Shown piece by piece: positions 60,876-64,000 of a DNA stretch of 64,000 nucleotides. Position numbers and translations under genes: made by a program. The stretch lies in assembly GCF_022427965.1 (NCBI RefSeq), contig NZ_JAKTTI010000021.1, positions 1 to 64,000 of the forward strand, written 5' to 3'. Origin of the DNA: Fredinandcohnia quinoae. Lineage in GTDB: Bacteria; Bacillota; Bacilli; Bacillales; Bacillaceae_L. Position 1 is the stretch's first letter. Every line of letters starts with the position of its first letter. The notes under the pieces were generated by a model that saw nothing but the letters and a program-made list of their open reading frames with translations, searched no databases and was not told the origin of the DNA.

Positions 60876-60894
60876 GTTGAATCAACCTAAAGCC
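60868..60894. terminator. Bidirectional terminator
   Basis: GGCTTTAGGTTGA (60868-60880) pairs perfectly with TCAACCTAAAGCC (60882-60894), TTTT follows on the plus strand. It overlaps the stop codon at 60873-60875 and also faces the convergent acyltransferase gene. Confidence 0.88.
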
Positions 60895-60902
60895 TTTTGT
60901 CA

Positions 60903-61949
60903 TTATTTTGTATTAAACATAGAGTATACGGATTTTTTCAAAAATGTCATCCGTAATTCAATTAATGGTTGAGATATTGCCTTAATAAGATTACTTGATA
61001 ATAGTAAAGTTAACCCTAACGAAGCGAGACTAATAAATATAAAATCAGCAGATTCTTTGACAACCTCAAGCCATTCACTATTACGGAAGTATTTAATTGC
61101 AAAACCATGCAATAAATAGACATATAATGTTCTTGTTCCCCATTTTGTAAAAAAGTACTTACTTTTTGGAATTATCGACAGAAATGAGAATGTCGACAGA
61201 ATACTTACACAATAAAAGCATAATCTGATCATTCCACCTATCTGCACCATATCCAGAGCTGCATACGCTTTAGAACCTAATAACCATCCAGTATTTATCT
61301 CTGGATTTAAATAATATATGGCGAAAATGATAATTAGACAAATTGCAGAAACAATCATTGTAGCTGGTTGTTTTAAATAAATAAAATGTTTCTTTTTCGC
61401 AAAATATCCTAGGAGAAATAACGGAAGAAATACAAATGTTCGAGATATACTCAAAAAGTTTCCTACAAAGGGAAAATAACCAATCGCAATTCCCATTAAA
61501 ATCGCAATACTAATTGCAACAAACGGATGTATTTTTGAAAAAACATACAATAGTAAATTCCAGCAAAATAAACTAATTAGGAACCAAAGCGACCAATGTG
61601 GATTGAATGGCTGAATATACAATTCGTTTCCACTATATAGAAAATAGTAATAGATCGAATAGATACTTTGAAAGATCAAATAAGGTAAAAGTAACTTTTT
61701 TGTTATCTTCATAATATAGCCATCTTCTTTTATTCCTTTAGCGAAATATCCAGCAATTAATATAAAAGCAGGCATATGAAATGAATAAACAAACTGATAA
61801 ATCGTTGAAATTAATTTATGATCATGTATAAAAGGTTGAATAAAATGACCAAAAACTACAAGACATATTAAGATAAACTTTGCATTATCGAAATAAAAAT
61901 CTCGCTTCATGTCTATCACCATATCATTCTTCTGTTCAGACATCTTCAT
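60903..61949 (-). CDS. Membrane acyltransferase (acyltransferase 3 family)
   Basis: 348 residues with about ten membrane helices. The N-terminus RDFYFDNAKFILICLVVFGHFIQPF has the family's early histidine; WSLWFLISLFCWNLLLY and LYVYLLHGFAIKYF near the end are also typical of the YcfT-like/OafA group. These enzymes acylate sugars or wall polymers at the membrane. GGAGGGGGA precedes tandem ATGs (61949 and 61943). Substrate unknown. Confidence 0.85.
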   Translation of the reverse strand: MKMSEQKNDMVIDMKRDFYFDNAKFILICLVVFGHFIQPFIHDHKLISTIYQFVYSFHMPAFILIAGYFAKGIKEDGYIMKITKKLLLPYLIFQSIYSIYYYFLYSGNELYIQPFNPHWSLWFLISLFCWNLLLYVFSKIHPFVAISIAILMGIAIGYFPFVGNFLSISRTFVFLPLFLLGYFAKKKHFIYLKQPATMIVSAICLIIIFAIYYLNPEINTGWLLGSKAYAALDMVQIGGMIRLCFYCVSILSTFSFLSIIPKSKYFFTKWGTRTLYVYLLHGFAIKYFRNSEWLEVVKESADFIFISLASLGLTLLLSSNLIKAISQPLIELRMTFLKKSVYSMFNTK

Positions 61950-62047
61950 TCCCCCTCCTTCAAAATTGTTATGTCATTATAACATCGAATTTTGCATTAA
62001 AAGCTTATGTACTCGATTTGTAAAGAGGAAAATAAGATTAGTCATCC

Positions 62048-62080
62048 TTATGTAATTATTTTGAAAAAATAATTACATAA
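62048..62080. promoter_or_regulatory. Perfect 15-bp inverted repeat in a divergent promoter region
   Basis: TTATGTAATTATTTT (62048-62062), loop GAA, AAAATAATTACATAA (62066-62080). It lies about 80 bases upstream of the CGCGG-protein gene and about 100 from the divergent acyltransferase gene. An operator is likely but the regulator is unknown. Confidence 0.45.
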
Positions 62081-62160
62081 TTGCAATACAAAATAAGCTG
62101 TGATTTAACTCATCACTTTTTCCTTAATTATCCTTTATACTTTAGATGGGGTGATGGAAA

Positions 62161-62418
62161 ATGAATAAAGACTGGTCAATTGATTTGGAACATGGAGATT
62201 ATGAGAAGAATATGGCATTTGTGATTGAGGATGGGCTGAAGGCGATTGAGGAAACCGAAAGTGGCTATTACGTCAATCTTGTAACTCCTTCGACCTTTGG
62301 TAATCCAATCGACTATTTATCAGAAATTATTGATAGTCATTTTAATCAAAGTGTTAGCTATAAATTTATTGATCAATGCGGGTGTGGTGGCTATGTTCTC
62401 AGAGTTTGGAAAAGGTGA
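62161..62418 (+). CDS. CGCGG-motif small protein (putative rSAM-modified RiPP-family)
   Basis: 85 residues. The C-terminus ends FIDQCGCGGYVLRVWKR, the Cys-Gly-Cys-Gly-Gly-Tyr-Val-x-Arg-Val hallmark of the CGCGG family, annotated in databases (from memory) as candidate radical-SAM-modified peptides. The rest is an acidic leader-like globular part (WSIDLEHGDYEKNMAFVIEDG). No maturase lies next to it; only kamA, which is metabolic, is a radical-SAM enzyme in the window. GGGGTGATG precedes the ATG. It overlaps the next gene by 26 bases. Confidence 0.7.
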   Translation: MNKDWSIDLEHGDYEKNMAFVIEDGLKAIEETESGYYVNLVTPSTFGNPIDYLSEIIDSHFNQSVSYKFIDQCGCGGYVLRVWKR

Positions 62419-62686
62419 AAAATTAGTTGAAACATTTATACAATATAAGAATCGACAGGTTGTCTTGAATTGGTACGAAGATGATGCATTAATAAGAAGA
62501 GAGGGTTTTTTCTTTTCGAAAATTGTTGATGATGGGAAAGCTGTCATTTTTATTAATAATGATAATAAATTCCATTTTTCAATTCCTTATGAAGAATATA
62601 CTTCAATTAGGATTTTAAGTGACTTTCGTGACTTCTACCAGTTATCAGATCAGTTACATTTTCTTGAAATCTATTTTCCACATTAA
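62393..62686 (+). CDS. Hypothetical protein overlapping the CGCGG gene
   Basis: 97 residues from ATG 62393: MFSEFGKGEKLVETFIQYKN then RQVVLNWYEDDALIRREGFFFSKIVDDGKAVIFINNDNKFHFSIPYEEY. Beta-rich, SH3-like look. The GGTGTGGTGG stretch encoding the CGCGG motif doubles as its ribosome site, so it is translated by coupling. Longer upstream starts are in the wrong context. Function unknown. Confidence 0.65.
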   Translation: MFSEFGKGEKLVETFIQYKNRQVVLNWYEDDALIRREGFFFSKIVDDGKAVIFINNDNKFHFSIPYEEYTSIRILSDFRDFYQLSDQLHFLEIYFPH

Positions 62687-62696
62687 CATGAAAAAA

Positions 62697-62715
62697 AGGA
62701 GGGGTTTTCCCTCCT
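62697..62715 (-). terminator. Terminator after ypmS
   Basis: AGGAGGG pairs with CCCTCCT around GTTTT; T7 follows on the minus strand. It lies eight bases past the ypmS stop. Confidence 0.8.
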
Positions 62716-62722
62716 AACATCT

Positions 62723-63298
62723 CTAGTTTGGCACAACTATTTTAAATTTTAAGTTGTCATTTTTCAGATTAAAATTATCCACTTTAATTTTCATATTACT
62801 TTTTACTTCCATTTCAGAAAGGTTAGCATACACCAATTGATTTTTCGGATCAATTTTTACCCATTCTGGCAATGCATAATGGTCACTAATATAACGCATT
62901 ACATAGGTGACTGGCAGTTCTAATTGGCCTAATGTTATTGACTCCTGTCTTAACAGTAAATCACCATTATCCAGTGCCTCTGGCTCGAATGTCAATACAA
63001 TGTCAATTTCCTTTTCAAACACAGTGATAGTACCGATTAACATCACTTTATCGGTAAGTAATACCTTATAGTCTAAAGGAATATCCTTTGATTCTTTTTT
63101 CAAATAATTATTTATTAACTTTGTCAAATCCTCTTTATTTGTAACGACACCAAGCTCTATCCCATCTTGCTTGTTAAGTTCCATTTTAGGTATTTCCGTA
63201 TCACTTGGTAAAAAGGTCATGATACAAAAGTACAGCAAGGCGATACAATTTATGGAAATTACTACAAAAAAGAGTATTTTCCATTTGTTCTTCTTCAT
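62723..63298 (-). CDS. ypmS: YpmS family protein (DUF2140)
   Basis: 191 residues. N-terminal membrane helix (WKILFFVVISINCIALLYFCIM) and an extracytoplasmic DUF2140 domain ending in PEWVKIDPKNQLVYANLSEM and a lysine-rich beta strand. It follows ypmR by 29 bases, as in B. subtilis. Function unknown; it may cooperate with the YpmR hydrolase at the cell surface. Confidence 0.88.
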   Translation of the reverse strand: MKKNKWKILFFVVISINCIALLYFCIMTFLPSDTEIPKMELNKQDGIELGVVTNKEDLTKLINNYLKKESKDIPLDYKVLLTDKVMLIGTITVFEKEIDIVLTFEPEALDNGDLLLRQESITLGQLELPVTYVMRYISDHYALPEWVKIDPKNQLVYANLSEMEVKSNMKIKVDNFNLKNDNLKFKIVVPN

Positions 63299-63327
63299 TT
63301 AATGGTGCCCTCCTCTAGCAGATCGAG

Positions 63328-64000
63328 TTATTCTTTATTTAAAGTTTCAAAAATTCTCTCGCTAATTAATTCGTATCCTTTTGCGTTTGGATGAAATTCA
63401 TCAGTCGATAATAGGTTTTCATCTGTATCTTTAAAAATATCTCCTATCTTAACAAAGTTTGTATTTTCATATTGAGATAGGACTTTTAAACTCCCGCTAT
63501 TCCATTGATCAATAACTTCATTCAACTCACTAGAAATATCAATTAGTGATTCAAACGGATTATATAAACCAACTAAAACAATTTCACCCTCGGGATTGTA
63601 TTCCCTAATTTCAGATAAAATTTGTTTTAAACGTTCTTCATAACTATTTTGTGCATTTTCAAATACTTCAAACGATAAATCCAAAAAATTTTCCCTCACA
63701 ACCTTCATTACATCATTACCGCCAATTGTTATAATAATAATATCTGCTTTTGCAATCCCTTCTTGTACCTTCTTTTTATCGAGTCGCTTAAGGAGGTCAG
63801 TTGTTTTATGACCCTTTACACCGAAGTTCAATAAGGAAACTGAACGAAATTCTTTTTGACTTAGAAATTTTTCTTTAAGGTATAATGTATAGCCCCCATT
63901 ATCTGTTTCATCGCCAACTCCTTCTGTTAACGAATCACCTAAAGTTGTGACGTGCAAATCCTGGGGTAAAAATTCTGCAGGAATTTCTGCTTTCTTCCTT
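63328..64000 (-). CDS. ypmR: SGNH/GDSL hydrolase YpmR (5' end outside window)
   Basis: C-terminal 224 residues or so of a GDSL-type esterase. Block I LGDSLTEGVGDE, Gly block NFGVKGHKTTDLL, block III IITIGGNDVMK and block V DEFHPNAKGYELI with the Asp-His pair. The frame stays open to base 64000 (KKAEIPAEFLPQDLHV precedes block I), so the TTG at 63957 is internal and the signal-anchor part lies beyond the edge. Probably acts on a wall or lipid ester; upstream of ypmS in one operon. Confidence 0.88.
   Translation of the reverse strand, partial: RKKAEIPAEFLPQDLHVTTLGDSLTEGVGDETDNGGYTLYLKEKFLSQKEFRSVSLLNFGVKGHKTTDLLKRLDKKKVQEGIAKADIIIITIGGNDVMKVVRENFLDLSFEVFENAQNSYEERLKQILSEIREYNPEGEIVLVGLYNPFESLIDISSELNEVIDQWNSGSLKVLSQYENTNFVKIGDIFKDTDENLLSTDEFHPNAKGYELISERIFETLNKE

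Overview
The window is chromosomal DNA of a low-GC, endospore-forming Bacillaceae. Evidence is the strong GGAGG-type ribosome binding sites with many TTG/GTG starts, the spore genes (spo0M, a YjcZ-type peptide, the kam/yod locus) and gene order shared with Bacillus subtilis blocks: yojO-yojN, bshB2-yojF, yodJ-deoD, yozD-yodN-yozE-yokU-kamA-yodPQRST and ypmR-ypmS. It is not B. subtilis itself. Extra operons (phenylacetate catabolism, a molybdoenzyme complex) sit among these blocks. Most genes are on the minus strand.

Layout. 1-51: first bases of a group IIC-type intron just behind a terminator. 94-2919: an ABC transporter operon (lipoprotein, permease, ATPase). 3195-11177: phenylacetate degradation: paaABCD (ring epoxidase), an EthD-like gene, paaG, paaH and paaJ, then the repressor gene paaX and a nitronate monooxygenase/FabK-like flavoprotein. 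A shared 19-bp element upstream of paaA and paaX is a candidate PaaX operator. 11325-20728: a sodium symporter, a CNNM/HlyC-type transporter, YceI, PBP4-type peptidase, UppP, DedA, ExoA and a secreted HExxH protein. 20791-29034: mntR, a heterodimeric ABC exporter, oligoendopeptidase F and topoisomerase III. 29106-31352: an orphan histidine kinase, a membrane-anchored cupredoxin and a hypothetical gene.

31540-40837: a Bacillus-type palindromic repeat, yojO/yojN, a type I toxin-antitoxin locus not previously apparent from long reading frames (a 31-residue holin-like toxin with a convergent antisense RNA), nrnB, a YjiH-family transporter with a small upstream gene, bshB2-yojF and HPr. 40866-45634: a five-gene operon for a membrane-bound Mo-bisMGD oxidoreductase (cytochrome b, Mo subunit, four-cluster ferredoxin, twin-arginine Rieske protein, small membrane protein). 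Its upstream region has a perfect TGTGA-N6-TCACA Fnr box centred about 42 bp before the predicted start, so anaerobic induction is likely. 45732-58518: yodJ, deoD, two tiny hydrophilic genes, spo0M, yozD, yodN, yozE, yokU, kamA, the sigma-54 activator kamR and yodP-yodT. A near-consensus sigma-54 promoter lies between kamR and kamA.

58737-64000: YjcZ peptide, cold shock protein, MsrAB, a zinc-ribbon protein, a membrane acyltransferase, a CGCGG-motif small protein that resembles a radical-SAM-modified RiPP precursor family (with a perfect 15-bp inverted repeat upstream), then ypmS and a ypmR cut by the window edge. The most striking items are the type I toxin-antitoxin locus, the Fnr-controlled Rieske/molybdoenzyme operon, the CGCGG protein, the group IIC intron boundary and several genes whose best start is a non-standard codon.
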